Assembly (NCBI RefSeq): GCF_004798865.1
Contig: NW_025336481.1
Coordinates: forward strand, 24,246,183 to 24,310,182
Direction: 5' to 3'
DNA: 64,000 nt
DNA from: Varanus komodoensis
Taxonomy: Eukaryota > Chordata > Lepidosauria > Squamata > Varanidae
The notes under the pieces are model-generated. The model saw nothing but the letters and a program-made list of their open reading frames with translations, did no database searches and was not told where the DNA came from. The translations under genes and the position numbers were made by a program. Shown one piece after another: positions 25,401-33,095 of the stretch; positions within the stretch are counted from its first letter, which is position 1; the number at the start of each line of letters is the position of its first letter.

Positions 25401-27979
25401 AATCTTAGAGTACGTGAACCATATTAATTCACATGGCAATTATAATTGTAACCTTATTTTACCCTACTTACAGTATCAAAAGACAATTTGTTATTTCTTC
25501 CCAGAAACTTAGGACATTATTTGTGTACCCTATGCTCTGTAGGTGCCTTAAAAGTGAAGGAGAAATTGAAAAGCTTCAAAGCAAATTGATGGATGCGCGA
25601 AGGAAATTGGATGATACTACTGCAGCCATGCAAGAGCTAGGCAGAGAGAACCAGTCACTTCAGGTATTCTCTTTTGCTTGAAAAACAGCATCATTGCTAA
25701 CATAGAATGTAGTTAGGAAAATTTTGCTGTTCTGGGTGCAACAGATATTGGCAAATGTGTGTGTGGTTGTGCGAGAGTTTGTCCGTATGTAAGTGAGAGA
25801 GGAGGAGATTTTCTTGCATTGCTAAAGCCACAACTGATTTTCTTTTGAATGTTTTTGACATGATTTGGGGCTCGATTTAATGTTTACCAAAATCTCTTTT
25901 AAATTTCACATAGATCAAACATACACAAGCCCTAAATAGGAAATGGGCAGAAGACAATGAGGTTCAGAACTGCATGGCCTGCGGAAAAGGTTTTTCTGTA
26001 ACAGTAAGAAGGGTATGTGAGTCTGGTAATATTTTATGATAATTATTTTCCTTAAAGCAATGAAAATGTATTTTAAGAAAAAACATATCCCCTTATTGTG
26101 ATGTCATATAAATTCATCATCATCATCTTTCTATACTGCCCTTAGCCATAGCCTAAGCAGGCCTTGTCCCTGCTTAGCTTCCAAGATTAGGCTGGATCAG
26201 GCACTTAAGGCAGGTTTCCTTTCATCAGGAGTGCAATGAGAATTTTGTGGCTAACAGTAGAGAGCATGTTCAGATGTTATATCTTCACTTATTTTCATTA
26301 AGTTTACCAACGCTGCACTACAGTATACAGGCATACCTTAGAGATATTGCGGGTTTGGCTCCAGACTACTGTAATAAAGCAAACATTGCAAAAAAGCAAG
26401 TCACATGAATGTTTTGGTTTTCCAGTGCATATAAACATTATGTTTATACTATACTGTAGTCTGTTAAGTATGCAGTAACATTATGTCTAAAAAACAAATA
26501 TACATTAAAATCACTTTAATGCTAAAAAAAGCTGCCTGAATTAACCAACGTTCAGCGAGTCATATTCCTCTTGCTGGTGAAGAGGTCTTGCCTCAAAGTT
26601 GATGGCTGCTGACTGATCAGAGTGCTGGTTGCTGAGGGCTGGGGCGGCCATGGCAATGTCTTCAATCAAGACAGCAGTTGGCTCTTCCTTTCACAAAAGA
26701 TTTCTCTGTCGCTTACGATGCTGTCCAATAGCATTTTACCCACAGTAGAACTTCATTCCAAATTGAAGTCTGTGCTCCCAAACCCTGCTGCTGCTTTATC
26801 AACCAAGTTTATGTAACATTCCAAATCCTTGGTTGTCATTTCAGCAATCTTACTAGTAGATTTCATCTCAAGAAACTATGTTCTTTGCTCACTCATAAGA
26901 AGCAACTCCTCATCTGTTGAAGTTTTATCATGAGATTACTGCCATCTTACATGGGTGCAGTTCATGGCACTCCCAAACAATTAGAATAGTAACATCAAAG
27001 ATCACAGATCACCATAGGAAATACAATAATAATGAAAAAGTTTGAAATATTGCAAGAATTACCAAAATGTGACACAGAGACACAAAGAGAGCAAATGCAG
27101 CTAGACTTGCTTGATGCAGGGTTGCCACAAACCTTTAAATTTAAAAAAAGCATCTGTGAAGTGCAGTTAAGCAAAATGCAGCAAAGTTGAGGCATGCCTT
27201 TACTTCAGCAGGGCTAGCATCACATTTGCTCAGGAGCTGGTTCCACTTGTTGCATTCTTGGGAAAGAACAATACTGCAAAATATCCTCTGCCAGTTTAGA
27301 GAGGGCTTTTTTGATAAATTGAATTGAAAATATATTCATTCCAATGACTTTTTTTCATATTTATTGATATCTGCTATTTCAGTGCAATCCTATGTTACGT
27401 TTGATATTTTTGTCACAAAGCTGAATGATTTGGGTAAGACTTTCGCCCTCTTAATATGTATTTTAAAATATTGTGGGGTTGCTTGTACAATGCTAAATAA
27501 TTGCTTAAAAGCCTTGTAACCACGTGCTTCCATTTCCTGTCCTGCTCTATATTCTCTGATGCAATTTGTTACTTTCATCTTAAGCATAAACCCTAGTTCA
27601 TAGGTACCTCTAAACTGTCAAACTGTGTGTTATGTTTGGCCTTCGACCCATGGATCGCAATCCTGGTTTAAAGGGAAAGCATAAACCAAAAGCTGCCAGT
27701 TTGGACTTAACAGAAAACTATGGAGTTGGTTAAAGATGGAAGTGACAAATTGGAGCATACAGGGGAAAAGAGAACATGTTCATGTTGAACCAAGTCATGG
27801 TTGGGCATTATGTCTGAGCTGTGTGTGTGTATAACATTTCCCCCTTTCGTTTACAGCATCACTGCAGACAGTGTGGAAATATCTTCTGTGCTGAGTGCTC
27901 ATCAAAAAATGCCTTAACTCCTTCTTCTAAGAAACCTGTTCGCGTCTGTGATACTTGTTTCAATGACTTGCAAGGATAA
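1336..27979 (+). CDS. EEA1: EEA1, early endosome antigen 1 (3' 18 coding exons, gene-level entry)
   Basis: Eighteen exons with GT/AG borders join in one frame to about 993 codons and match, from my knowledge of the human protein, its part from about residue 419 to the end. EEA1 is a homodimeric tether on early endosomes. It binds Rab5-GTP and PI3P and helps SNARE-driven fusion. Seen here: about 920 residues of heptad-rich, Glu/Lys/Gln-rich coiled coil with almost no proline, then a FYVE finger with WAED, RRHHCR and RVCDTC motifs and four CxxC pairs. The N-terminal C2H2 finger and first coiled-coil part lie left of the window. Fifteen of the 17 introns are phase 0 and two are phase 2. No stop or frameshift is seen in any exon, so the gene looks intact. 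It is tail to tail with PLEKHG7 on the other strand. Confidence 0.97.
2524..2643 (+). CDS. EEA1: EEA1 exon, coiled coil
   Basis: The exon has 40 codons with phase 0 borders: acceptor tttttctaag and donor CAG|gtaaga. It starts LKEKAGNATELQHQLDK and ends TTAKLREAQ, matching human EEA1 closely. The acceptor is AAG rather than CAG but has a good pyrimidine tract. Confidence 0.95.
3399..3602 (+). CDS. EEA1: EEA1 exon, coiled coil (NDLEQVLRQIGDKDQ)
   Basis: The exon has 68 codons with phase 0 borders and donor CAG|gtaaga. The acceptor is ccacaag, preceded by a run of 13 C that stands in for a normal mixed pyrimidine tract. The protein is almost identical to human, including ENISLLEKEREDLYAKIQAG, so this core is under strong constraint. 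Confidence 0.96.
4780..6890 (+). mobile_element. DIRS-like (tyrosine recombinase) retroelement fossil
   Basis: A broken old copy of a DIRS-type retroelement in an EEA1 intron. An RNase H-like segment lies around 5010-5250, with a WGAH-type motif and the helix that follows it. A tyrosine-recombinase-like segment lies around 5980-6700. The edges are approximate. It carries many breaks and looks old, with clear remains only in short blocks. The terminal repeats are not recognised. Confidence 0.6.
7370..7614 (+). repeat. tRNA-derived SINE, squamate type
   Basis: It starts with a tRNA-like head, GCCAGTGTGGTGGTTCGAG (A-box region), and a B box, GGTTCTAGTCC. A body with GAAGCTCACTGGGTGA and AAGCCACCTTGGGG follows, ending in an AT-rich ATAATAATAATG tail. 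It is close to the other plus copy at 35689-35928. Confidence 0.8.
7957..8157 (+). CDS. EEA1: EEA1 exon, coiled coil (VTQLMEKLKNQSESHKQ)
   Basis: The exon has 67 codons with phase 0 borders: acceptor ttgtttgtag and donor CAG|gtaatt. It runs from VTQLMEKLKNQSESHKQ to KEKAVQLDLQ and aligns without gaps to human EEA1. Confidence 0.96.
8815..9185 (-). repeat. CR1-like LINE 3' end fragment (reptile type)
   Basis: It begins gagaacataagaatggccct and continues with catgaatttgccttgtcccc and agaagagcctctttctgtct. This is the antisense form of a repeat common in squamates; in the minus frame it resembles the end of a CR1-like ORF2 (LVELVTTRISYFLHQV). It is diverged. The class is inferred from memory and a library search would settle it. 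Confidence 0.55.
9529..9642 (+). CDS. EEA1: EEA1 exon, coiled coil (VKAKTELLLSAEAAK)
   Basis: The exon has 38 codons with phase 0 borders: acceptor ttttctgctag and donor CAG|gtgaga. It encodes VKAKTELLLSAEAAKAAQRA and then DLQNHLDTAQNALQDKQQ, very close to human. Confidence 0.96.
9643..10314 (+). other. EEA1 introns without recognisable elements
   Basis: This intron is AT-rich and holds nothing I recognise. The same holds for 14445-15417, 15520-15899, 16095-16697 and 21530-23457. Some low-complexity A or T runs occur, but no repeat family or RNA gene is evident. Confidence 0.5.
10315..10470 (+). CDS. EEA1: EEA1 exon, coiled coil (ELNKVSTQLDQVTAKL)
   Basis: The exon has 52 codons with phase 0 borders: acceptor tttattaatag and donor AAG|gtttgt, a weaker donor. 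It ends EELEGNQK where human has EELEGQIK, and the next exon continues KLEAD as in human, which supports this donor. Confidence 0.93.
13001..13103. repeat. short interspersed repeat, copy 1 (MITE-like)
   Basis: It contains gctgatgggagttgtaagac and tctggaggatcacaggttgcc. The same family, in diverged form, recurs at 37520-37650. Such elements are abundant in squamate genomes and look like a non-autonomous DNA element. Its family name is not known to me. Confidence 0.45.
13210..13545 (-). repeat. CR1-like LINE 3' end fragment, second copy
   Basis: It shares with 8815-9185 the order: tccatttagtccaacaacat, cagtggccaacca, catgaatttgtctaatcccc, ggtggctactacttcatc and cactgtgtaaatag. It is the same family and orientation, old and diverged. 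It lies just before an EEA1 exon. Confidence 0.5.
13652..13791 (+). CDS. EEA1: EEA1 exon, coiled coil (KLEADITEAVGIKEK)
   Basis: The exon is 140 nt, phase 0 at the start and phase 2 at the end: acceptor ttccattacag, donor AT|gtacgt. It encodes KLEADITEAVGIKEKTLQEL and continues to IKQLDVERE. The two leftover bases plus the next exon's first base make the Ile of E-I-I-S-S. Confidence 0.94.
14114..14444 (+). CDS. EEA1: EEA1 exon, coiled coil (longest EEA1 exon in window)
   Basis: The exon is 331 nt, phase 2 in and phase 0 out: acceptor gtatgtacag, donor ATA|gtgagt. It begins ISSTKLDLQKKCDSLEEANQ and ends KGKAAVAEI. This stretch is the least like human of all EEA1 exons here (for example KLDIEKIHQDADIQHKEL), so the middle of the rod evolves faster than its ends. 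Heptads are kept and proline is absent. Confidence 0.94.
15418..15519 (+). CDS. EEA1: EEA1 exon, coiled coil (EKSCQEAMHQLQ)
   Basis: The exon has 34 codons with phase 0 borders: acceptor tttatacag, donor GGG|gtaatt. It encodes EKSCQEAMHQLQLQSESIAK and then EQNELKNLLEKQEG, matching the human EKTCKELKHQLQ region with moderate identity. Confidence 0.92.
15900..16094 (+). CDS. EEA1: EEA1 exon, coiled coil
   Basis: The exon has 65 codons with phase 0 borders: acceptor ctttatgtag, donor AAG|gtaata. It starts ISKQLAIELDSARAQVQQMQ and ends ELKTALLEK, corresponding to human EEA1 from about residue 925. Confidence 0.93.
16698..16880 (+). CDS. EEA1: EEA1 exon, coiled coil (AELENKLQQQITLSAQEL)
   Basis: The exon has 61 codons with phase 0 borders: acceptor tgtctgttag, donor AAG|gtacat. 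It ends DFYGKESELLATRQDLK, almost identical to human. Confidence 0.95.
16881..19045 (+). other. EEA1 intron with a Bov-B-like tail, otherwise unassigned
   Basis: Apart from the Bov-B-type end near 18.6 kb, this 2.2 kb intron has only a short AT-rich stretch around 17270-17400 that may be a decayed SINE tail. Nothing else is recognised. Confidence 0.4.
18590..18695 (+). repeat. Bov-B LINE / Bov-B-tailed SINE 3' end
   Basis: ggttgccctaagttggaaat followed by gacttggtagcatgcgcgca and a CA microsatellite matches the Bov-B end (GGTCGCCATGAGTCGGAATC-type) seen in squamate genomes. It is a 3' fragment of about 100 bp. Confidence 0.6.
19046..19231 (+). CDS. EEA1: EEA1 exon, coiled coil (SIEEKLALAQEELVSNRNQ)
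   Basis: The exon has 62 codons with phase 0 borders: acceptor ccaaatctag, donor AAG|gtaatt. It encodes SIEEKLALAQEELVSNRNQI and ends LLQEIQKDK, close to human. Confidence 0.95.
19815..20500 (+). mobile_element. L1 LINE 3' end fragment
   Basis: In the plus frame, HMWWTCDRIKRFWKQIHAEM is a typical L1 ORF2 C-terminal motif. Later pieces such as AAKVVVASKWKAENCPSVND and LAEYAAMAKLT continue the L1 end. Several frameshifts and stops break it. A 3' tail with a strong hairpin follows at 20232-20287, and an AATAAATAAAATTGG-like end lies near 20480. It is 5'-truncated. Confidence 0.8.
20232..20287. repeat. inverted repeat, about 20-bp arms, 14-nt loop
   Basis: TTACAGCTAGTTATATAAAC (20233-20252) and GTTTATAAAACTAGCTGTAA (20267-20286) are reverse complements with one mismatch. 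One more T-A pair flanks each end. It lies in the 3' part of the L1 fragment. Confidence 0.85.
20530..21280. repeat. squamate interspersed repeat, probably LINE-derived
   Basis: It contains ccattccaaaggtggtgagc, cactgagaaggcccttcta, ttgggcctggacttcaactg, aagagcgcattacagtaatc and tgggtccaggagtactccca. This order is familiar from a high-copy lizard repeat. A second copy, covering another part, lies at 42005-42480. The exact family is not known to me. Confidence 0.5.
21398..21529 (+). CDS. EEA1: EEA1 exon, coiled coil (DLKEKDLANEKSKTTEL)
   Basis: The exon has 44 codons with phase 0 borders: acceptor tatacctccag, donor AAG|gtatgt. It begins DLKEKDLANEKSKTTELQNI and ends CKQEYEK, with moderate identity to the human segment SLKEKELVNEKSK. 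Confidence 0.93.
23458..23643 (+). CDS. EEA1: EEA1 exon, coiled coil (ELTNLKDAKELLIKQKLELQ)
   Basis: The exon has 62 codons with phase 0 borders: acceptor tttttaacag, donor CTG|gtctgt. The donor is weak (+3 is C), but it gives EMEAKL|KAEIKEKE, which lines up with human EKEAKLHSEIKEKE and needs no gap. Confidence 0.93.
23796..23880 (-). repeat. CR1 3' end with octamer tail
   Basis: catagaatcatagaat is the reverse complement of the CR1 tail (ATTCTATG)n. It is followed by gtggagttgggaggggcc and gggtccaaccccttcc, as in CR1 3' ends of birds and reptiles. The insert is on the minus strand in an EEA1 intron. Confidence 0.85.
24259..24497 (+). CDS. EEA1: EEA1 exon, coiled coil (ITALNENLGTVKKEW)
   Basis: The exon is 239 nt, phase 0 in and phase 2 out: acceptor tctcttttag, donor AG|gtaagg. 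The residues from MQITALNENLGTVKKEWQSS through QTDDLRGEIAVLEATVQNNQ are essentially identical to human. This is the most conserved rod segment and it leads into the Rab5-binding C-terminal region. Confidence 0.97.
24590..24808 (-). repeat. tRNA-derived SINE, minus strand
   Basis: On the minus strand it has a B box (GGTTCTAGTCC within 24740-24760) and agccagtgaggtttggcggc at its head. The middle has the conserved accctgtgaggtaggttgag stretch. It is the same broad family as the copies at 7370 and 35689. Confidence 0.75.
25543..25663 (+). CDS. EEA1: EEA1 exon, C-terminal Rab5-binding region
   Basis: The exon is 121 nt, phase 2 in and phase 0 out: acceptor tgctctgtag, donor CAG|gtattc. It encodes CLKSEGEIEKLQSKLMDARR and ends TTAAMQELGRENQSLQ. 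In human EEA1 this helical part just before the FYVE finger carries the second Rab5 contact and the IQ-like stretch. Confidence 0.96.
25914..26012 (+). CDS. EEA1: EEA1 exon, first half of FYVE zinc finger
   Basis: The exon has 33 codons with phase 0 borders: acceptor tttcacatag, donor AGG|gtatgt. It encodes IKHTQALNRKWAEDNEVQNC and then MACGKGFSVTVRR. It contains the WxxD motif (WAED), the first zinc pair CMAC and the SVTV turret loop that inserts into the membrane. The basic RRHHCR motif is split across the following intron. Confidence 0.97.
26113..26230 (-). repeat. 5S rRNA-derived SINE fragment
   Basis: On the minus strand, 26202 to 26151 reads GCCTGATCCAGCCTAATCTT then GGAAGCTAAGCAGGG. 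This is close to the internal promoter part of 5S rRNA (GCCTGATCTCGTCTGATCTC, GGAAGCTAAGCAGGGT). A simple CATCATCAT tail adjoins it. It is too short and diverged to be a functional 5S gene; SINEs with 5S heads are known in squamates. Confidence 0.7.
26328..27200 (-). mobile_element. Tigger1-like pogo/Tc1-mariner transposon, internally deleted
   Basis: The ends are inverted: CAGGCATACCTTAGAGATAT at 26328 and gaggcatgcctt at 27200, flanked by TA at 26326-26327 and 27201-27202. The first 600 bases follow the Tigger1 consensus as I remember it (attgcgggtttggctccaga; tttatactatactgtagtct). A minus-strand transposase remnant reads AEMTTKDLECYINLVDKAAA and, after one in-frame stop, SSTVGKMLLDSIVS. 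Near 26945 the sequence jumps to the far end, so roughly 1.4-1.6 kb is missing. It is non-autonomous and sits in the intron that splits the FYVE finger. Confidence 0.85.
27857..27979 (+). CDS. EEA1: EEA1 last coding exon, second half of FYVE finger and stop
   Basis: The exon has 40 codons plus TAA; the acceptor is tcgtttacag. It starts HHCRQCGNIFCAECSSKNAL and ends RVCDTCFNDLQG-stop. It supplies three of the four CxxC zinc pairs and the conserved RVC motif. The end is identical in form to human except for Ala-to-Ser and Ala-to-Thr changes. Confidence 0.98.
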   Translation, partial: HHCRQCGNIFCAECSSKNALTPSSKKPVRVCDTCFNDLQG

Positions 27980-30900
27980 TTACTCATGACTCTTAAATGT
28001 TATGCTAGAATGAAGTTTCTGTTATGCACTTCGTACAACACTCAGACTACTGTTTGGTTTGGGCTATGATTGTAACAATGGGCAAAATTATAGTATAGTT
28101 GAAAACATACTTTATTGATAAAGTCAAACAAATATACTTCTTGTGAGGCTGAAGTTATCTATGGCTTATTTGGTCTTGATCCTATCAGAGCTTCTGTGTC
28201 AAGTTTGTAAGTCCCCAGTAACTAGTAAATAAAGTTTAAACAGAGGAGTAACAATGTATTTTTTTATCTTGATTTGTTCAAAAGTAATACCTTTTAAAGT
28301 GAGCATATTTGCAGGGATTTTGTGTATATTATATTGCTGCTGTAATGGTATAGTTACAATTTAATGGCTGCATTGGAGTGTGTAAACAAGCCACTTTTTT
28401 GCCAATTTCTTATTTTTTCTTTTCAGTATCTGTCCTTCCCCCCCATGCACACCACTTCTGCACTGTGTACCCTACTAAAGGAAAACTCCCTCGAAGAAAC
28501 ATTTCAGGCAGTTTCATTATAATGTCACTATATATACTACACTGAACATGTAAAGCATTGTCAAGACTGTAGTGTAGTGTATGTTTGACATTTCTTCTAA
28601 TACTCTGTGTTATATTAGAATTAGTAATTAGATGTGCTACATCATCCTAAATATGCAAGTTCCTATTCTTAAACATTACAGATGGGGCTATATTTTTTTC
28701 TTTCTTTCTCGCTTTTATTGTCCTTATACTCATTTACTTTTCTCTTGTACTTCTAAAACAATTCTTGTTCTGTTCTCAGAAGAAGCATTGCATGAAAGAT
28801 CCAGGTAATATAAATAGGAAATGTTGGATTTCAGAGATAAGTAGTTAGGGAAGAATTTAGCTTGGAATTCCAAAATTTTACTAGATACTTTTTCTTTCAC
28901 TTTCTCAGTTTTGGATAATGGTTTGTTTAAAATAGCAAAAAACAAAGATAGTCATGCTGGTCCATGAGTAAAGCTCCCAGAATCCAGAATCCAGGGGAAA
29001 TGTCCCCAGCTTAGCAATACCTTCTTAGGACCAAAATGCCAGAGTTCTCCATCAAGCTGTGTAGTATAAGAAGCAGTTTAAAGGGAAGAAACAGAAAAGT
29101 TCAAAAATTAGACCATATCTGGAAGCCATGAGGTCTTGCAGTACAGACTCAATTTCAAAACTGGCTGTTTTCAGAGATGGGGTTGGACATCGCTTCTTTG
29201 TGTCAGAATGCTTGGTGTTATCAGAGACTGTAGGACCTAGCAGTGATTCATTCAGTCTGCATTCACCATTTTGAAATGGAAACTTTTCCCTGAATAAAAT
29301 ACACAGTGACATTTAAAGTTAAACCTTCTATTTTCATGGTTTGTTTCTTGTTTTAACTGGCCTAGAAGAATAAAAAATGATTTCAGCAAGCAAAGTTGTT
29401 GCAGATTGACAAACTGGAGTTTAGATTTAGGAAGAAAGGAGAAGCAATGAGCTGAACCCATGATATTTGTATAGGCACCCTATGTACTTTGCATACCTAA
29501 AGTTCCAAGTTCATTTCCTTATTCTTCCAGAAAAAAAGATTTTAAAAAGGATGAAAAGGGGTTCATAGGCACCAGGGCTGGAAAAGACCTTTTTCCTGGT
29601 GCCTTGGAGAGCAGTCAGTTATGGGTGAGACAGGAGTGGGCTACCGCTTGGAGCAGGCAGTGGCAAAGAAATGTCAAAAATAAATAATTGTATGGATATA
29701 AGGTGGCTTCAAATGTTAAAAAACCCCTCACATCCAGATGGTTAAATACAAATATGATGTACGCACCTTTAAAACTCCTGACTCAGGTATGCTCAGTCCG
29801 TATACCAGATTTCTTAACCATTTAGATGTTACTTAGCCATCCATCCTTTTTCATTACTTCCCTCTCTAGGATAAAAGGTGGAGGAAAGTAGGCTCCTAAG
29901 TAGTGTCATGGGTGTTTTAATCAGTTTAATCTGTATAAATATGCATATAAGCTATTTCTGAAGAAAAACTTATACTTGGGTTTTATATGATTTGCACACA
30001 TGTTGTAGGAGGCACTATCTTATGACAAATGTTTCCTTATGTGTGAGAAAAGGGGAAATTTTTTTTCTAAAATGGCCTCTGTCACCTGCAGCATTTGTAC
30101 TGGTCCAGATTTAGGCTAGATCAACTGCCCTAGTGGGAATGAGATCTGTTGCCCCCTTCTTCCTATGGCAGTCTCTCCAGCCCCCTGAAATGCGACATAG
30201 AGGGCCAGGAGACTGATCAGTTTGTCAAACTGTGGTGGAGAATCCTAAAAATGCAGACAGAGATACCTTCTGCTAGCAGAGCCCATTCTGTTGTGGCAGG
30301 TATTTTTGGATCCAACCCTGTGTAGCTACTTGTATTCAAAAGAATTTTTAAAGATAAATCATCTATTCTCCAGTTATACTGAGTGTTTAATAGAGTAAAA
30401 TGTTTTTAACTGATTTAATAGGTTGATTACACATCATGGCCCTAGAAATTGTACACATGTGGAAATTGAGAAATAACCATCTTTGTCCAGAAGAACATTT
30501 GGTGTTGCTATAGTTTATAGAGCTCTGAATGACTTCAGTAGAAACTCAAGGAAACCTAAGGAAGGGTAAGAAAATAGCATTGTCACTTGCACTATGCACT
30601 TTCTTTCTAGTGTAATCAGCACAATATGCAAGAAATGAAACAACTGTTTTGCCACAACTGTTGCAGTAGTAATTGGTCCATAAGGCTTAGCTAAGAGCTC
30701 ATTTGAAATTCATAGTAACTTCATGTTGGTGTTTAAGAATGTTGTTCCCATAATTCCTATGCATTTCAGACATCTTATTTATAGTGAAGGAATCTGCATG
30801 TTTCTTTTTAATGAGCATAGTTCACTTTTAAGAATTGGAATGCAGACATAACAGCATTGCACATTTTATGTTGTTAGTTGAATGGTTTCCATTGTTCATG

Positions 30901-32510
30901 AGCTGCTGTTTTTTCATCATTAAACCACACTAGAATTTACATGGTCTCTTTTCAGACCATAGCAATAAATAGAAAAATTCCCCACTTAAGAGTACATGTT
31001 TTCGTGTTCGAATTAGGTTTTTTAAAAGCTAAAAAACTTTACAGTAGTATACAATTGTAAAACATCCATAGTTGCTATTTAAGAATTAAAATCTACAAAA
31101 TGGATAAAAGCTGCTAGTTTTCAACACAGACTGTTTGGCCTTGACTCATGAAGCAACACAGTATACTATGTAGTCACTGTATAGAAGGTTGACTGGAAGA
31201 CTTTCACTGTATTAACTAGAATCTTTTCAAGTCCATTGGATATGTCTTTCTCAATTGTCATGTCTTCAAAGTCCATGTGAATAAGTTTTAGTACAGGCCT
31301 TGTGGGCTTCTCTCCCCCCCCCCCCCCAAACATTGTTCATTGTTGACTGGTATGCAGGTCCAGGCTTCCTGTTGTTAGTTCACTTGCAACATACATTCTC
31401 CCATATTAAATCCCAACTCTGAGCACCAAAGGGATAAGAAAAAGAACAACACAGTGAATTAACACACACAGAAACCTTTTATAATACAAATCTGTCCAAA
31501 ATGCTGCTTGTATAGGATTTGTCACTTTTGTAATAAAACTATTTTAAAAACACAAAAACTCTAATCTGACTCTCAATGCCACTATATAAGATTTTGTTTA
31601 AACTACCTCTTGAAATGAAACTCAACTTTAGACAAGTTTGATTGGGTTTCCTCATTATAATGTTAGGTATGGTGACTTCCAAATTTTCAAGTGTGTTGTC
31701 TTACCAAAAATGTAATATTTGGGTGTGTATGTTTATGTAGGCTTCAGTTGTTACAGATCCACTTGTGGTCAGTTCTAGAAACTTGTAGCGGTTGGACAGA
31801 AATCAACACATAAACTGTTGGACTATATCAGCTATATAGTCCACTGGATTATATGAGCTATACATGTCACATTGGCAATTGGCTTATGTTAATGTTCACA
31901 TGCCATAAACTAGCCTTTATTTCCTGTACTCTAGACAAGAAGTTGACTAATGCTATTATGCTATAATGGGTATGTGCCACAAATTGTACTGTCCCGTTGG
32001 CCTCTTTGAAATGATTGGTTTCTTATGGTTGCAGATGTGAATATTGTGCATAGTATTAACTGATTTTTTCTGTATAATTGTATAAATTAGAATTGGAAAA
32101 ATTATGTGCTTACTTTATATTCACAGGTGATATATTAAGGTAGCCTTATCTACATAACACTGAAGTTCTTTCTCAACTGGACCTTACATTCACATTATCT
32201 GTAGATAGTCTTGCATGGCAATTTTTATCAGTTGGAGTCTCTTAACTCCTCCTTTCAGTGGTGTGTTTATGACTTGTAGTCATGTAGTTGTGCCTTACGT
32301 TGTGAAAGAGTTTAGTTCGGTATGCACAGTAATCCCTAAACTCTGCATTTGGAAAGTAATGAAAGCTGAGGAGCAAGGAAATGACACCAAGTATCAACCA
32401 ATTCTGTATGAAACACATGGGTGGAAAATATTTCAAATACTTGTGAAAATATTACTTTTTTGTATTCTAATCTGTAATTGGGCTGAAAATAAAATTAGAC
32501 CTTTCTAATA
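27980..32510 (+). other. EEA1: EEA1 3' UTR, probable long form
   Basis: This 4.5 kb is AT-rich and contains no transposon that I recognise, unlike the introns and the DNA after 32.5 kb. AATAAA signals lie at 28228-28233, 31532-31537 and 32488-32493, so short and long 3' ends are possible. A C14 run sits at 31314-31327. Human EEA1 mRNA also has a long 3' UTR. The far end is inferred from the last good signal before the repeats begin; RNA data would be needed to fix it. Confidence 0.6.
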
Positions 32511-33002
32511 GACCATTTTCAATGTCTACTTTTCTGTACTTTTGCTTACACTGATCGTTATCACTTTATTGACTTGTATTCATTTGCAATCCAGATCCTG
32601 GTTGTGCAAACATGACTTGCTTACTGTCGCTGTTCTAAATCTTGAACATAATTGCAGCAAAGTCGTGGCTGCCTCCTTTTCCTTGATCATGCAACTGTTT
32701 TAATTGGCCTTGCTGTGCTTCCTTTATCTATTTAGGCAGTGTGGTTCCCACTGCAAATTGCTCCTATGTAGTTATAGGAGCTTCTAGAATGGATTTCCTG
32801 AGTGTGTTGACTCACGCACTCATGTCAGTGTTGACCAAGTTGTGGTGGTGTGCCACCAGTCTAGCTGCTTCCCATATGAATTGACAACCTATGTGGGAAA
32901 CTATAGTTACATGGGAAACTGCTGTATCCTCCATTTGCCCATTGAGCCATTTAGCTCAGTATTGTTGCTTCTAACTAGTAGCAATTCTGAAGGGTTTCCG
33001 GC

Positions 33003-33095
33003 AAGATTATTCCCTTGCCATACCTGGAACGAGCAGGCATTGAACCTGGGACTTGCTGCATGCAAAACATGCACTTTGCCACTGAATTACAATCT
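33003..33095 (-). repeat. tRNA-derived SINE fragment, minus strand
   Basis: On the minus strand, attcagtggcaaagtgcatg (A-box side) is followed by caagtcccaggttcaatgcc (B box). This head is common to a squamate SINE of the 'agctcagtggcagagcat' type. Confidence 0.65.

Noticed and set aside
26151-26202. Functional 5S rRNA gene
   Set aside because: Only about 50 diverged bases of the core are present, with a SINE-like flank and no terminator T run in place.
28730-29461. Minus-strand ORFs after the EEA1 stop
   Set aside because: Low-complexity translations from AT-rich 3' UTR DNA with no splice signals or family match.
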